49,380 nt of DNA from Gammaproteobacteria bacterium (lineage in GTDB: Bacteria; Pseudomonadota; Gammaproteobacteria; Nitrococcales; Nitrococcaceae): positions 1 to 49,380 of the forward strand of contig JAUILK010000026.1 of assembly GCA_030433275.1 (NCBI GenBank), written 5' to 3'. Below are positions 34,906 through 44,150 of the stretch, piece after piece. A program made the position numbers and the translations under genes. Each line of letters starts with the position of its first letter. The stretch's first letter is position 1. A model generated the notes under the pieces. It did no database searches. It was not told where the DNA came from and saw only the letters and a program-made list of their open reading frames with translations.

Positions 34906-35239
34906 TTCGGCGCGTACCGGCGTGGCCGACGATCATGAGCGGGCCGCCCGACGGCTGTTGGAGTTGACCCGGGAGATGCTGGATATGGGCCGCGTGGGTG
35001 ATTGGGTGCGTTTTGCCCAGCGCGAGGAGGAGCGCCAGGCGCTCTCCCGAACGATCTTCGCAACTCCGGTGCCGCGTGCTGCCGCGCCTCTGGTAGCTGA
35101 TTGTATCCGTCGTGTGCTCGATCTGGATCAAGAGCTGATTACGCTGGCCGAGGCGCACCGCGACCAAGCCTCCCGCACGATGCGCGACGTTCAGCGTGGC
35201 CGGCAGGCCGCCGATGTCTATCGTCGCTTTTCCCGCTGA
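34892..35239 (+). CDS. fliT: FliT-like flagellar chaperone
   Basis: This small helical protein (105-115 residues depending on start) contains ERAARRLLELTREMLDMGRV, WVRFAQREEERQALSRTIF and RRVLDLDQELITLAEAHRDQ. This amphipathic pattern and its place after fliS fit FliT, the FliD chaperone, though the family is weakly conserved. The start is uncertain: TTG at 34892 (overlapping fliS) and GTG at 34922 are both reasonable. An ATG at 34838 lies deep inside fliS and encodes shadow sequence. Confidence 0.65.
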   Translation, partial: AHPADSARTGVADDHERAARRLLELTREMLDMGRVGDWVRFAQREEERQALSRTIFATPVPRAAAPLVADCIRRVLDLDQELITLAEAHRDQASRTMRDVQRGRQAADVYRRFSR

Positions 35240-35379
35240 GGGTGCGGCTTTAGCGCGTGATTAATTGGCGGATATGGTAACAGCTGAATCGACCAGGCGT
35301 CGTTCATTTGACGCGCATCACATTCCTCTTTTCATATCGTCGATACATTGGCATAGGAGGATATGCTAAGGACACGTTA

Positions 35380-36825
35380 GTGACGATGGTCAAAGTGCTG
35401 GTGGTGGATAGCGACGCTGGGCGCGCGCGCGGGATAGAGGCCGTGATCCACTTTCTCGAGCACGAGCCGGTGGTCGTCTCCCACGTTGAAATGCTTACAG
35501 CAGCCGCACGGCAGGCAGGTTACGCACTGGGTTTGATCACGGATGACCCGGGTGCGGTTCGCACGAGCGCTTGGCTTGCAGCACTCGGGCAGACGTTGCC
35601 GAATCTACCCGTCTTCCTGCTGCGCCCGAATGGTGTCCGGGTGTCCAATGGTGGAGCTCTGGCGGGCAATGTGATGGGTATTCTTGGGCATCCGCTGCGC
35701 CAGCAGGAACTCTCGGCGGCGCTGCGTCAGGCGCTGAGCCACAATGCCCAACAGGGCGGCGCGGCTCAGACGGCAACGCTTGCGGTGCTCCCGCGCCTAG
35801 TGGGGGAGAGTACGGCCATGCAGCGAGTCCGTCGGTTGATCGGTCAGGTTGCCGGTTCGGATGCCACGGTGCTGATTTTGGGCGAATCCGGCACCGGCAA
35901 AGAAATCGTGGCACGCCAGATTCATGCCCAGTCCAGCCGCCGAGATCAGCCCTTCGTTCCAATCAACTGTGGTGCCATACCGACCGAGCTACTGGAGAGC
36001 GAGCTCTTCGGTCATGAGAAAGGGGCGTTTACCGGTGCGGTCTCAAGTCGTCGGGGCCGCTTCGAACTCGCTCAGGGCGGGTCGCTGTTTTTAGATGAAA
36101 TAGGCGATATGAGCTTGCACATGCAGGTCAAGTTGTTGCGTGTCCTGCAGGAGCGTACCTACGAGCGTGTCGGTGGCAATAAGACCCACTATGCCGATGT
36201 GCGAGTTATCGCCGCCACTCACCGTGACCTTGAGGCGCAGATTACCCAGGATGCGTTCCGGGAGGATCTGTTCTACCGGCTCAATGTTTTCCCCATCGAG
36301 GTGCCGGCGCTGCGCCAGCGGATTTCGGACCTGCCGGTATTGGCCGAGGAGCTCATTCGGCGCATCGAGGCCGAAGGGCGAGGGGTCGTGCGTCTTACGG
36401 CGCAGGCGCTGTCGGTAATGAGCCAGTACAGTTGGCCCGGAAACGTCCGTGAGCTTGCCAATTTGATCGAGCGGCTTGCCATCCTCCGGCCTTACGGTGA
36501 GGCGGGCGCCTCGGATTTACCCGAGAGGGTACTCGAGCACGCGCGGCACGCCGCAGCCGAACCGTCCACGGCGCGCGTACAGTCGACCGTGGACTATACG
36601 GCGCTGGACTCGGCTGATGCACTTACGCGTATTTTGGTGCCGGACGATGGGGTTGACTTGAAAGAATGGCTGGCGGATATGGAAATACGGTTTATCCGGC
36701 AAGCTTTGGACCTCACCGATGGTGTGGTGGCGCGGGCCGCCAAGCTACTGCGGCTGCGGCGCACCACGTTGGTGGAGAAGCTGCGCAAATACGGTATTCA
36801 GCGCGAGGGTTTGGATGTTTCCTGA
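35380..36825 (+). CDS. fleQ: FleQ-type sigma54-dependent flagellar master regulator
   Basis: This protein of about 480 residues has three domains. An N-terminal FleQ-type receiver-like domain (about 1-120) lacks a recognisable phospho-Asp pocket. The AAA+ domain has Walker A GESGTGKE, the sigma54-contact loop GAFTGA, Walker B FLDEIGDM and the arginine-finger region [20 protein letters not shown]. The C-terminal helix-turn-helix is [20 protein letters not shown]. It activates sigma54 promoters of flagellar genes and in Pseudomonas also senses c-di-GMP. AAGGA is well spaced for GTG at 35380; ATG at 35386 is equally possible. No fleSR two-component pair follows. No sigma54 site precedes this gene, as expected for the top of the hierarchy. 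Confidence 0.92.
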   Translation: MTMVKVLVVDSDAGRARGIEAVIHFLEHEPVVVSHVEMLTAAARQAGYALGLITDDPGAVRTSAWLAALGQTLPNLPVFLLRPNGVRVSNGGALAGNVMGILGHPLRQQELSAALRQALSHNAQQGGAAQTATLAVLPRLVGESTAMQRVRRLIGQVAGSDATVLILGESGTGKEIVARQIHAQSSRRDQPFVPINCGAIPTELLESELFGHEKGAFTGAVSSRRGRFELAQGGSLFLDEIGDMSLHMQVKLLRVLQERTYERVGGNKTHYADVRVIAATHRDLEAQITQDAFREDLFYRLNVFPIEVPALRQRISDLPVLAEELIRRIEAEGRGVVRLTAQALSVMSQYSWPGNVRELANLIERLAILRPYGEAGASDLPERVLEHARHAAAEPSTARVQSTVDYTALDSADALTRILVPDDGVDLKEWLADMEIRFIRQALDLTDGVVARAAKLLRLRRTTLVEKLRKYGIQREGLDVS

Positions 36826-36847
36826 GGGGCTTGTTCTACTCAATTAA

Positions 36848-36863
36848 TGGCTCGGTTTATGCA
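36848..36863 (+). promoter_or_regulatory. Sigma54 promoter of the fliE operon
   Basis: TGGCTCGGTTTATGCA matches TGGCACG-N4-TTGCW at all but two defined positions, with the invariant GG and GC 10 bases apart (36849-36850 and 36861-36862). It lies in the 74-base gap between fleQ and fliE, about 37 bases before the fliE ATG. This is where a FleQ-activated class II promoter is expected. Confidence 0.75.
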
Positions 36864-36899
36864 TATAAAGCAGCGGATACTATGCAGTGAGGTCCGATC

Positions 36900-37214
36900 A
36901 TGAACGAAGTACAACAGGCGCTGCAGCAGATGCAGGCATTGGCGGCGCAGGCCGCAGGAAGTTCGTCAACGGAAGCGGCCGCGGAACCTCGATCTGCGGA
37001 TTTCGCCGGACTGCTGCAATCGGCCATCGGCACGGTCAACGACTTACAGCAAAGCGCCGTGCGGAAAACCGATGCTTTTCTAAACGGCGAGGGCGTTCCG
37101 CTCACCGAGGTCATGATTGCAGGGCAGAAATCGCGCGTTGCCTTCGAAGCGATGAAGGAGGTCCGTAATCATCTTCTGACGGCTTACCAGGAAATTTCGC
37201 GGATGCCGATTTGA
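36900..37214 (+). CDS. fliE: Flagellar hook-basal body protein FliE
   Basis: This 104-residue protein has DFAGLLQSAIGTVNDLQQSA and then GVPLTEVMIAGQKSRVAFEA, followed by VRNHLLTAYQEISRMPI, the canonical FliE C-terminus. FliE joins the MS ring to the proximal rod. It is the first gene of a long operon and sits directly behind the sigma54 promoter. Size and sequence are ordinary for the family. Confidence 0.95.
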   Translation: MNEVQQALQQMQALAAQAAGSSSTEAAAEPRSADFAGLLQSAIGTVNDLQQSAVRKTDAFLNGEGVPLTEVMIAGQKSRVAFEAMKEVRNHLLTAYQEISRMPI

Positions 37215-37250
37215 GGTTATGGCGTTGCACGAGATTAGACGGGAATAACC

Positions 37251-39026
37251 ATGGCGGCGAATCAGGCGCTGGCGCCTACTGCGGACGCCAATCTGAAGGT
37301 ACAGCGTCAAAAAGACGACGAGCGAGGCCGGCTCGGTGTTCTGCTGAGCGAATACCTCGGCGAGCGTGCACTGCGTCAGATGGGGTTGATCATCGGTCTT
37401 GCCCTTGCCGTTGCCGCTGGATTGGCGCTGTTTATGTGGACACAGGAGCCGGTTTATCGTGCGCTCTACGCCAATCTTCCGACACAGGACACCGGCGCGG
37501 TCGTCGATGCGCTGCAGACGGCCAATCTTCCATATCGTTTGGATGCGAGCTCCGGCGCTATCTTGGTGCCCGCGCAGCGGTTGTCCGAGGCGCGCCTGAA
37601 GCTTGCCGGGCAGGGGTTGCCGCATACGGGGGGGGTCGGTTTCGAGAGCCTGCGCCAAGAGCAGGGCTTCGGCACCAGCCAATTTATGGAGACGGCCCGG
37701 TTCCAGAGGGCATTGGAGACCGAGCTGGCCCGCACCATCGATTCTCTCGATCCAGTCGCGCGGGCGCGCGTGCATTTGGCCATCCCCGCCCGTTCGGTAT
37801 TCGTTCGTGACCGTAAGACGCCCAGCGCCGCGGTCACTATCGGATTATATCCCGGGCGGGTTCTAACTTCCGGCCAAGTCCTGTCCATTGCTCATTTGGT
37901 GGCAAGCGCGGTGCCTGAAATGACGGCCACCGCGGTGACGGTCGTAGACCAGCGCGGCCGGCTACTAAGCCGTGTGGGAGATGAGGACAAGGGCTTGAAT
38001 GCGACGGCGCAGCAGCTTGCCTTCAGGCACCGGATCGAGGATGCCTACGCGCGGCGGATCGAGGACTTGTTGGCGCCGATCGTCGGTGCCGGTCATGTGA
38101 AAGCTCAAGTCAATGCACGTGTCGATTTTTCGGCTCAAGAGCGAACGGAAGAGTTGTACCAACCTGATCGAAGCGCAGTGCGCAGCGAGCAGAGCACGGA
38201 GGAACGGACCGAGCGCTCAAAGGAGGCCATGGGGGTACCGGGTGCGCTTAGTAATCAGCCGCCCGGTACCGGAACGTTGCGACCGGCGCAACCAGGTAAG
38301 GCGGTCGGCCAGGGCAAGACAGCCGGGCAGGGCAAAACGGCCAATCAGGGCAAGACAGCCGGGCAGGGGGATGCAGCCGATCAAACGCTGGCTCCGGAGT
38401 TGGTGGATAGCCGCATCAGCCACACCCGCAACTACGAGGTTAGCAAAACGATCCGTCATGTGCGCACTCCACGGGGGGCGATTACGCGGCTTTCGGTGGC
38501 CGTGCTGCTCGATCGTCCTGCGATTGCGCCGGAGGACAAGGGCAAAACCCCGGCCCCTCTCCCAGTCGAGTCGGCCGAGCTTACGGAGCTTGTCAAGCAA
38601 GTCGTGGGTTTCGATGCGGACCGCGGGGATACGATCAACCTGATCAGTTCACCGTTTCAACCGCTCGAGGAGGTGGCGCCGGAGCATACACCACTGTGGC
38701 AGCAGCCCTGGGTGTCGGAAGGGGGGAAATTACTGCTGGCGTCGATCTTGGGGTTGGTTCTGATTCTGGCGGTGGTGCGCCCGCTTGTGTACGGCCTGCT
38801 CGATCAGGACCGCTCCAAGCGGGCCGACCCCGTTGCATCGGCGCAGGTGCAAGCTCAGGGCGGTGCTGATCCCGATGCTGCGCTCACCGGGCCCGCTGAA
38901 CCCAAGCGGCTCAGCGCGGTAAGCGATTACGACGATCGCCTGCGGATCGCCCGGGATGTCGTAGGCAAAGAACCCGCGGTAGCGGCCAATGTAATGAAGC
39001 ACTGGTTGGCTCAAGAACATGAGTGA
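37251..39026 (+). CDS. fliF: Flagellar MS-ring protein FliF
   Basis: This 591-residue protein has an N-terminal TM helix (LIIGLALAVAAGLALFMWTQ), the YscJ-like ring-building domain (EPVYRALYANLPTQDTGAVV ... VRDRKTPSAAVTIGLYPGR), a long periplasmic linker, a second TM helix (GGKLLLASILGLVLILAVVR) and a cytoplasmic FliG-binding tail. The linker contains an unusual 6-residue tandem repeat (residues 349-378, see separate entry). Overall length is normal. It overlaps fliG by 8 bases, coupling translation of ring and switch proteins. Confidence 0.97.
   Translation: MAANQALAPTADANLKVQRQKDDERGRLGVLLSEYLGERALRQMGLIIGLALAVAAGLALFMWTQEPVYRALYANLPTQDTGAVVDALQTANLPYRLDASSGAILVPAQRLSEARLKLAGQGLPHTGGVGFESLRQEQGFGTSQFMETARFQRALETELARTIDSLDPVARARVHLAIPARSVFVRDRKTPSAAVTIGLYPGRVLTSGQVLSIAHLVASAVPEMTATAVTVVDQRGRLLSRVGDEDKGLNATAQQLAFRHRIEDAYARRIEDLLAPIVGAGHVKAQVNARVDFSAQERTEELYQPDRSAVRSEQSTEERTERSKEAMGVPGALSNQPPGTGTLRPAQPGKAVGQGKTAGQGKTANQGKTAGQGDAADQTLAPELVDSRISHTRNYEVSKTIRHVRTPRGAITRLSVAVLLDRPAIAPEDKGKTPAPLPVESAELTELVKQVVGFDADRGDTINLISSPFQPLEEVAPEHTPLWQQPWVSEGGKLLLASILGLVLILAVVRPLVYGLLDQDRSKRADPVASAQVQAQGGADPDAALTGPAEPKRLSAVSDYDDRLRIARDVVGKEPAVAANVMKHWLAQEHE
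38295..38384 (+). repeat. In-frame 18-bp tandem repeat within fliF
   Basis: Five consecutive 18-base units encode GKAVGQ, GKTAGQ, GKTANQ, GKTAGQ and GDAADQ. Units 2 (38313-38330) and 4 (38349-38366) are identical at the DNA level. The repeat sits in the disordered periplasmic linker after the ring-building domain. Copy-number change would keep the frame and only alter linker length. Confidence 0.85.
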
Positions 39027-40032
39027 GGTACGTAAAACCCCGATGACGGGCACTGAGCGGGCGGCCATTTTTCTGATGAGCCTCGGCGAGGAAGACGCCG
39101 CCAAGGTCATGCAGCATCTGGGGCCGCGCGAGGTGCAGCAGCTCGGAGTGGCCATGTCGGCGCTGGAAAACGTGACCCGTGAGCAGGTTAACGGGGTGCT
39201 TGGTGAGTTCGTGACCACAGTCGAGGAGCAGACGTCTTTGGGAATCGGCAACACGGAATACATCCGTGCGGTTATGGTCAAGGCGCTAGGAGAGGACAAA
39301 GCCGGCGGCATTATCGACCGGATTTTCATGGGTGGCAATACGCGCGGTTTGGAGCAGCTTAAATGGCTCGATGCCAAGACCATCGTGGAGATGATCCGCC
39401 TCGAGCATCCCCAGATCATCGCGATCGTGCTTTCCTACTTGGATTCGGATCAGGCGGCGGAGGTGTTGCGCGGACTGCCGGAGCGATCGCGCCACGATAT
39501 CATCATGCGGGTGGCCGCGCTGGAAGGTGTTCAGCCGGCTGCGCTCAAGGAGCTCGACGAGGTCATGGAGCGTCAGTTCTCGGGCAAGGAGCGGATCAAT
39601 TCGTCCACCCTCGGCGGTGCGCAGGCTGCCGCCAACATTCTGAATCAGCTCGATTCCACCAGTGAGGCCAGCATTATGGAGCAGATCCAGGAGGTTGATC
39701 CGGATCTGCGTGAGTCGATTCAGGAACTGATGCTGGTCTTTAGTGATCTTGCCGAGATCGACAACCGGGGGGCACAGCAGCTGTTGCGGGAGATTCATAC
39801 CGACACGCTTGTCCTCGCTCTCAAGGGCGCCGACGATCGGGTGAAGGATAAGATCTTCCGCAACATGTCTCAGCGAGCCGCCGCGCTGCTGCGCGATGAT
39901 CTGGAAGTGAAGGGGGCGGTGCGCTTGAGCGAGGTGGAGGCGGCGCAGAAGGAGATTCTGGCAATCGCCAAGCGCCTGGCTGACGAGGGTCAGCTCTCGC
40001 TTGGCGCAGCTGGGGAGGCTTATATTTCATGA
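39019..40032 (+). CDS. fliG: Flagellar motor switch protein FliG
   Basis: This 337-residue switch protein has GTERAAIFLMSLGEEDAAKV (N-domain), EHPQIIAIVLSYLDSDQAAE (the EHPQ motif of the middle domain), and a C-terminal torque domain with charged residues (ALKGADDRVKDKIFRNMSQR ... AAALLRDDLEVKGAVRLSEV). It couples the MS ring to the stator. Length and motifs are typical of FliG. It overlaps fliF and fliH. Confidence 0.98.
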   Translation: MSEVRKTPMTGTERAAIFLMSLGEEDAAKVMQHLGPREVQQLGVAMSALENVTREQVNGVLGEFVTTVEEQTSLGIGNTEYIRAVMVKALGEDKAGGIIDRIFMGGNTRGLEQLKWLDAKTIVEMIRLEHPQIIAIVLSYLDSDQAAEVLRGLPERSRHDIIMRVAALEGVQPAALKELDEVMERQFSGKERINSSTLGGAQAAANILNQLDSTSEASIMEQIQEVDPDLRESIQELMLVFSDLAEIDNRGAQQLLREIHTDTLVLALKGADDRVKDKIFRNMSQRAAALLRDDLEVKGAVRLSEVEAAQKEILAIAKRLADEGQLSLGAAGEAYIS

Positions 40033-40742
40033 CGGATGCAATCATTTCGGGTGCCGCGCTCGAGGGCGGGCAGGCGAATGCCTGGCGCTTGCCAGATGTG
40101 TCCGAGCCTACCGCGCTTACCCAAAAGGCGCCGCAAAGTAATACGTCCGGTGCCGCCGGGGTCAGCGTCGAGGTGCTTGAGCGGATCCAGCGGGAAGCCT
40201 ATGCGGAAGCCTTCGAAGCGGGACGCCAAGAGGGGAATGCGGCGGGTTTTCGCGAGGGGCGCGAGGCCGGATTCGCTCAGGGGCAAGCCGAGGCCGCCGA
40301 ACTGGTTCGGCATATGGCCGATCTGCTCGATGGTTTGGCGCAACCCGCGACCGAGCTTGACGATGCCGTCGAGCAAGAACTTGTGCATTTAGTCTTGTGT
40401 CTGGCGCAGCAGCTCATCCGCCGCGAGCTGCAGATCCAACCGGGTGAGATCGTGGGCGTTATCCGCGAGGCGATCGCGCTGCTACCGCTATCGGCGCGGA
40501 AGGTCAAGCTCCAGGTGCATCCGGACGATGCGGCTTTCATCCGTGAGGCATTGGGCGAGGGCGAGATGGTATGGCAGTTGATGGACGATCCGGGCATCAG
40601 CCGCGGAGGATGCATCGTCAATACGGCCCGCTCGCGGGTCGATGCCACGCTCGAGCACCGTTTGGCGGCGTTAGCCGCTGAATGGCTCGGTGACGGGCGG
40701 CGCCGCGAGCTCGATGCAGGGTCGCATGAGCCGCCTCGCTGA
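40029..40742 (+). CDS. fliH: Flagellar export ATPase regulator FliH
   Basis: This 237-residue protein has a disordered N-terminus and a Gly-spaced helical repeat ([20 protein letters not shown], then [10 protein letters not shown]), the GxxxG-type region characteristic of FliH. The C-terminal domain includes [20 protein letters not shown]. It dimerises and holds the FliI ATPase inactive or tethered at the export gate. It starts as ATGA at the fliG stop and overlaps fliI by about 17 bases. Confidence 0.93.
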   Translation: MTDAIISGAALEGGQANAWRLPDVSEPTALTQKAPQSNTSGAAGVSVEVLERIQREAYAEAFEAGRQEGNAAGFREGREAGFAQGQAEAAELVRHMADLLDGLAQPATELDDAVEQELVHLVLCLAQQLIRRELQIQPGEIVGVIREAIALLPLSARKVKLQVHPDDAAFIREALGEGEMVWQLMDDPGISRGGCIVNTARSRVDATLEHRLAALAAEWLGDGRRRELDAGSHEPPR

Positions 40743-42099
40743 TCGGCGCACGCAATGGCTTAAGCGGTTGCGCGAATACCGCAAGCGGGTGCGTCAACCG
40801 CCGTTGGTTGTGGAGGGGCAGTTGCAGCGTATGGTGGGACTCACACTCGAGGCCGAGGGTTGTCAGGCCGCCGTGGGATCGCGCTGTACGGTGATCGGTG
40901 GGGCAGGGGCGCGGGTGGAGGTCGAAGTGGTGGGCTTTGCCGACGATAAGCTCTATCTAATGCCTACTGGTTCACTGCACGGACTGACACCCAATGCTCG
41001 GGTCATCCCGCATTCCGAGGCCTGCGAGGCACGGGTCGGCGTAAGTTTGCTGGGCCGTGTGCTCGACGGTGCTGGCCGGCCGCTCGACGGTAAAGAATTG
41101 TCTCCGGCCGACGCCACGGTACCGTTGGTCGGCCGCCCGATCAATCCGCTGCTGCGGGCTCCGATCCAACGACCGCTCGATGTCGGTATCCGCGCCATCA
41201 ATGCCTTGCTGACCGTCGGTCGCGGACAGCGTATGGGGTTGTTCGCCGGCAGCGGAGTGGGCAAGAGTGTGTTGCTCGGCATGATGACTCGCTATACCAC
41301 GGCGGATGTCGTGGTGGTGGGCCTGATTGGTGAGCGTGGCCGCGAGGTCAAGGAGTTCATCGACCATATCTTGGGCGACGAAGGGCTCGCGCGCGCCGTC
41401 GTGATCGCCGCGCCGGCCGATACCTCGCCGCTTATGCGGCTACACGGCGCACTTTTGACCTCCAGTATCGCGGAGTATTTTCGCGACCGAGGTTGCCAGG
41501 TCCTGCTGCTCATGGATTCCCTGACCCGCTATGCGCAGGCTCAGCGGGAGATCGGTTTGGCCATCGGCGAGCCGCCAACCACCAAGGGCTACCCGCCATC
41601 GGTTTTCGCCAAGCTGCCTCAATTGGTGGAGCGGGCCGGCAACGGCCCCGTCGACGGTGGCTCCATTACGGCGTTCTATACGGTGTTGACCGAAGGCGAT
41701 GATCACAACGACCCGGTGGCAGATGCCGCGCGCGCGATACTCGACGGCCATGTCGTGTTAAGCCGCGAACTCGCCGACGCCGGACATTATCCGGCCATCG
41801 ATATCGAGGCCTCGGCCAGTCGCGCCATGTTGAGCATCATCACGGCGGAGCAACTCAAGGCCGTGCAGCGCTTCAAAAGTCTTTATTCGCTGTACCGGCA
41901 GAATCAGGATTTGATCAACGTTGGCGCTTATAAAGTGGGCAGTGATGCCCGCGTCGATGAGGCGATGGCCTATCAACCACAACTTATCCGCTATCTACGC
42001 CAGGATCTCGGTGAGGCCGTGGGTTTTTCGGAAAGCGTCGCCGAGTTGTTGGGTCTGCTCGGCGAGCCGGATCGGGAGATCGTGGAGTCCAAGCAATGA
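40726..42099 (+). CDS. fliI: Flagellum-specific ATP synthase FliI
   Basis: This protein of about 457 residues is an F1-beta-like ATPase with Walker [15 protein letters not shown] (Lys180), [20 protein letters not shown], and Walker B region [20 protein letters not shown]. The N-terminal [20 protein letters not shown] is typical of FliI. It energises type III export of flagellar subunits. I chose ATG 40726, which gives the normal N-terminal helix; ATG 40714 and GTG 40690 are alternatives with shadow-like residues. It overlaps fliJ as ATGA. Confidence 0.97.
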   Translation: MSRLADRRTQWLKRLREYRKRVRQPPLVVEGQLQRMVGLTLEAEGCQAAVGSRCTVIGGAGARVEVEVVGFADDKLYLMPTGSLHGLTPNARVIPHSEACEARVGVSLLGRVLDGAGRPLDGKELSPADATVPLVGRPINPLLRAPIQRPLDVGIRAINALLTVGRGQRMGLFAGSGVGKSVLLGMMTRYTTADVVVVGLIGERGREVKEFIDHILGDEGLARAVVIAAPADTSPLMRLHGALLTSSIAEYFRDRGCQVLLLMDSLTRYAQAQREIGLAIGEPPTTKGYPPSVFAKLPQLVERAGNGPVDGGSITAFYTVLTEGDDHNDPVADAARAILDGHVVLSRELADAGHYPAIDIEASASRAMLSIITAEQLKAVQRFKSLYSLYRQNQDLINVGAYKVGSDARVDEAMAYQPQLIRYLRQDLGEAVGFSESVAELLGLLGEPDREIVESKQ

Positions 42100-42542
42100 A
42101 ACGATCCAAGCGCATGGAGCCAATCCATCATCTCGCCAGCGCGCGCGCGACGGAGCTGGCGCAAGCGTATGCGGCACATCGCGAGCTACTGGATCAGGAA
42201 GGTGAGCGTATGGCGCAGCTGCGCGGATTTCGTCGGGAATACGAGCAGAAGCTGGCGGTCTCGGGTGGACAAGGCATCGACGCCTATCGTCTGCGCGACT
42301 ACAACGCTTTCCTGGCCCGTATCGATCAGGCCATCGGCCACCAGCAGGAGAGCCTCACGCGTCTGGCAACCGAGGTCGAGGAATTGCGACGCACCTGGTT
42401 GGATCAATGGGGCAACGCGCGTGCGCTGGAGCAACTGGTAGTACGTTATCGTCGTGCGGAGCAGCGCGCCGATGCCGCCCGCGAGCAACGCCTCAACGAC
42501 GCGTTGGCCCAGCGTCGGCCGGGGCAGATGGGGGGCCGATGA
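42096..42542 (+). CDS. fliJ: Flagellar export chaperone FliJ
   Basis: This 148-residue, almost wholly helical coiled-coil protein is rich in Arg, Gln and Glu (for example [20 protein letters not shown], then [20 protein letters not shown]). Such low sequence identity but strong coiled-coil character, directly after fliI, is typical of FliJ. It acts as the central stalk of the export ATPase and recycles chaperones. It starts with ATGA overlapping fliI. Confidence 0.88.
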   Translation: MKRSKRMEPIHHLASARATELAQAYAAHRELLDQEGERMAQLRGFRREYEQKLAVSGGQGIDAYRLRDYNAFLARIDQAIGHQQESLTRLATEVEELRRTWLDQWGNARALEQLVVRYRRAEQRADAAREQRLNDALAQRRPGQMGGR

Positions 42543-42554
42543 AGGGGATTCGAA

Positions 42555-43526
42555 ATGATGCTTTCTAATGCCTTGCAACTGCGCGGCCTTGATGTGCCGG
42601 ATTCGACTGTCGCGGCTACGGGCGAACCGCCGGTCGATGGCGGTTTTTTGACGGCCTTGGCCGCTCAGATTGAAAAGGAAACGGGTCGCCGGGTCGATCC
42701 ACAGATCCTGGCAGCCTGGTTGCAGGAGCACGGCGACGATTACCCCGCTATTGCACCGGATGGTCTGGCCCCGCTACTCGTGGGGCTGATGGATCGATCG
42801 CTTGTCTTGGGTGTTACCGCATCGGTGGCTAGAGGTGGGCCGGAGCTGGCCGAGCAGGTTGGTTTGTCGAGCGTGACGGCCGGCGCGCTGTTTCGATCCG
42901 TCGATGAGCAGGCCGCGCATTTGTTGGCAGCCTTGCGTGTCGGCGATGATGCCACTCGGCCGGCGCAGCAAGGGGGGGATGGGGATGCCGAATCGAGCGG
43001 GCTCTTGGCGTTTCAAGCGGTATTGCAAGGAGGAGCGGCTGCGCAGCCCCTCACTGGCTTGCCATTATCAGAAAATCGCGCCGGTTGGCCGATTCTGCAA
43101 GTGAGTACGCCGGTTACCCAGGCGGGGTTTGCAGCGGCCGTTGGTGAGCGGATGCGCTGGATGGTTCAGAGCGAGGTGCATCATGCTCGCTTGTTGCTCA
43201 ATCCGCCGGGGCTCGGGCCCCTGGATATTGCGGTCTCGTTGCAGGGCGATCAAGTCAGCGTCGCGCTCACTGCGCATCACGCGCTCACCCGCGAAGCCCT
43301 TGCCGCCGATATGCCACGCCTGCGTGGCTTACTGGCCGATGCCGGGTTTGGCACGGTCGACGTTAATGTCTCCCAAGACCGTGGGCGTGGAGATCACCAG
43401 CCGTCAGGCAAGGCGTCGGATGGATTCATCCCGATAGGCGTCAGCGGTGCGCCTGAGGTGGTCGAGCCCGTGCAGGGCGATGGGTCGCTGCGTTTGGGTC
43501 GTTCGCTGGTGGATCATTACGCCTGA
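42555..43526 (+). CDS. fliK: Flagellar hook-length control protein FliK
   Basis: This 323-residue protein has a variable N-terminal ruler portion and a conserved C-terminal Flg_hook domain (HHARLLLNPPGLGPLDIAVS, then ALTREALAADMPRLRGLLAD and VDVNVSQD). It measures hook length and switches FlhB export specificity; the FlhB cleavage motif is intact downstream. It is somewhat shorter than E. coli FliK (about 375 residues) but has all expected parts. It lies 12 bases after fliJ. Confidence 0.9.
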   Translation: MMLSNALQLRGLDVPDSTVAATGEPPVDGGFLTALAAQIEKETGRRVDPQILAAWLQEHGDDYPAIAPDGLAPLLVGLMDRSLVLGVTASVARGGPELAEQVGLSSVTAGALFRSVDEQAAHLLAALRVGDDATRPAQQGGDGDAESSGLLAFQAVLQGGAAAQPLTGLPLSENRAGWPILQVSTPVTQAGFAAAVGERMRWMVQSEVHHARLLLNPPGLGPLDIAVSLQGDQVSVALTAHHALTREALAADMPRLRGLLADAGFGTVDVNVSQDRGRGDHQPSGKASDGFIPIGVSGAPEVVEPVQGDGSLRLGRSLVDHYA

Positions 43527-43626
43527 GTTGAGCCGTAGGTGAAGCGTCGTCGCCCTCTGATGCTTGGGCTTGGCCGGCGCAGGATATTGAGAGTGCTTGA
43601 AATCGCAGGGAAGAGGAGCTCAGTGG

Positions 43627-44148
43627 ATGGCCACAGTCAGCCTAAACAAGCGTCAAGCAGGCCTGGCTACATGGCTGATCATTGTCATGACGGCGATCGT
43701 GGTCGTGCTCATCGGTATCGGTAGCGTGGCAGGACTTTACTACTCTGGCTATCTCCGCGGCGATCAAGCTGCGGCGGCCACCGCGCCGGAGGGGGGGGCG
43801 ACCGAAGACTCGGCGAACGCTCCGAGTAAGCCGCCCATCTATTTGCCGTTGGAGCCGGCGTTGGTGGTTAACTTTGATCGCCACGGTCGGGTTGGCTATC
43901 TGCAAGCCGGTCTGCAGCTGATGGCCCGCGAGCAGTCCGTCATCGATGCCGCGCAGGCCAATTTGCCCATGATTCGCAATAGCCTCCTCATCCTGCTGAG
44001 TGCTCAGAGTTATGCAGAGCTCAGCAGTCGGGAGGGTAAGGAGCAGCTGCGGCAAAAGACTCTTGATGAGGTCAACGGCGTGCTCGATCGCGTTGATGCG
44101 CCTGGCCATATCGAGGCGGTGTACTTCACAGCATTCGTGATGCAATAG
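43627..44148 (+). CDS. fliL: Flagellar basal body-associated protein FliL
   Basis: This 173-residue protein has one N-terminal TM helix (ATWLIIVMTAIVVVLIGIGS), a short linker, and the periplasmic FliL domain (PIYLPLEPALVVNFDRHGRV ... LDEVNGVLDRVDAPGHIEAV YFTAFVMQ). It forms a ring around the stator. I chose ATG 43627, preceded by AGGAG at 43615-43619, over a codon at 43597 whose added residues are off-family. A 100-base gap separates it from fliK without a convincing promoter. Confidence 0.93.
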   Translation: MATVSLNKRQAGLATWLIIVMTAIVVVLIGIGSVAGLYYSGYLRGDQAAAATAPEGGATEDSANAPSKPPIYLPLEPALVVNFDRHGRVGYLQAGLQLMAREQSVIDAAQANLPMIRNSLLILLSAQSYAELSSREGKEQLRQKTLDEVNGVLDRVDAPGHIEAVYFTAFVMQ

Positions 44149-44150
44149 CT

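Noticed and set aside
35363-35380. Mini-ORF MLRTR with AGGAGG just before fleQ
   Set aside because: The AGGAGG is only 2 bases from the ATG, and the peptide is five residues. The AAGGA inside it more simply serves the fleQ start.
43560-43590. GG-N10-GC match between fliK and fliL
   Set aside because: Only the spacing and a few bases fit sigma54; the sequence is GC-rich and the match is at chance level.
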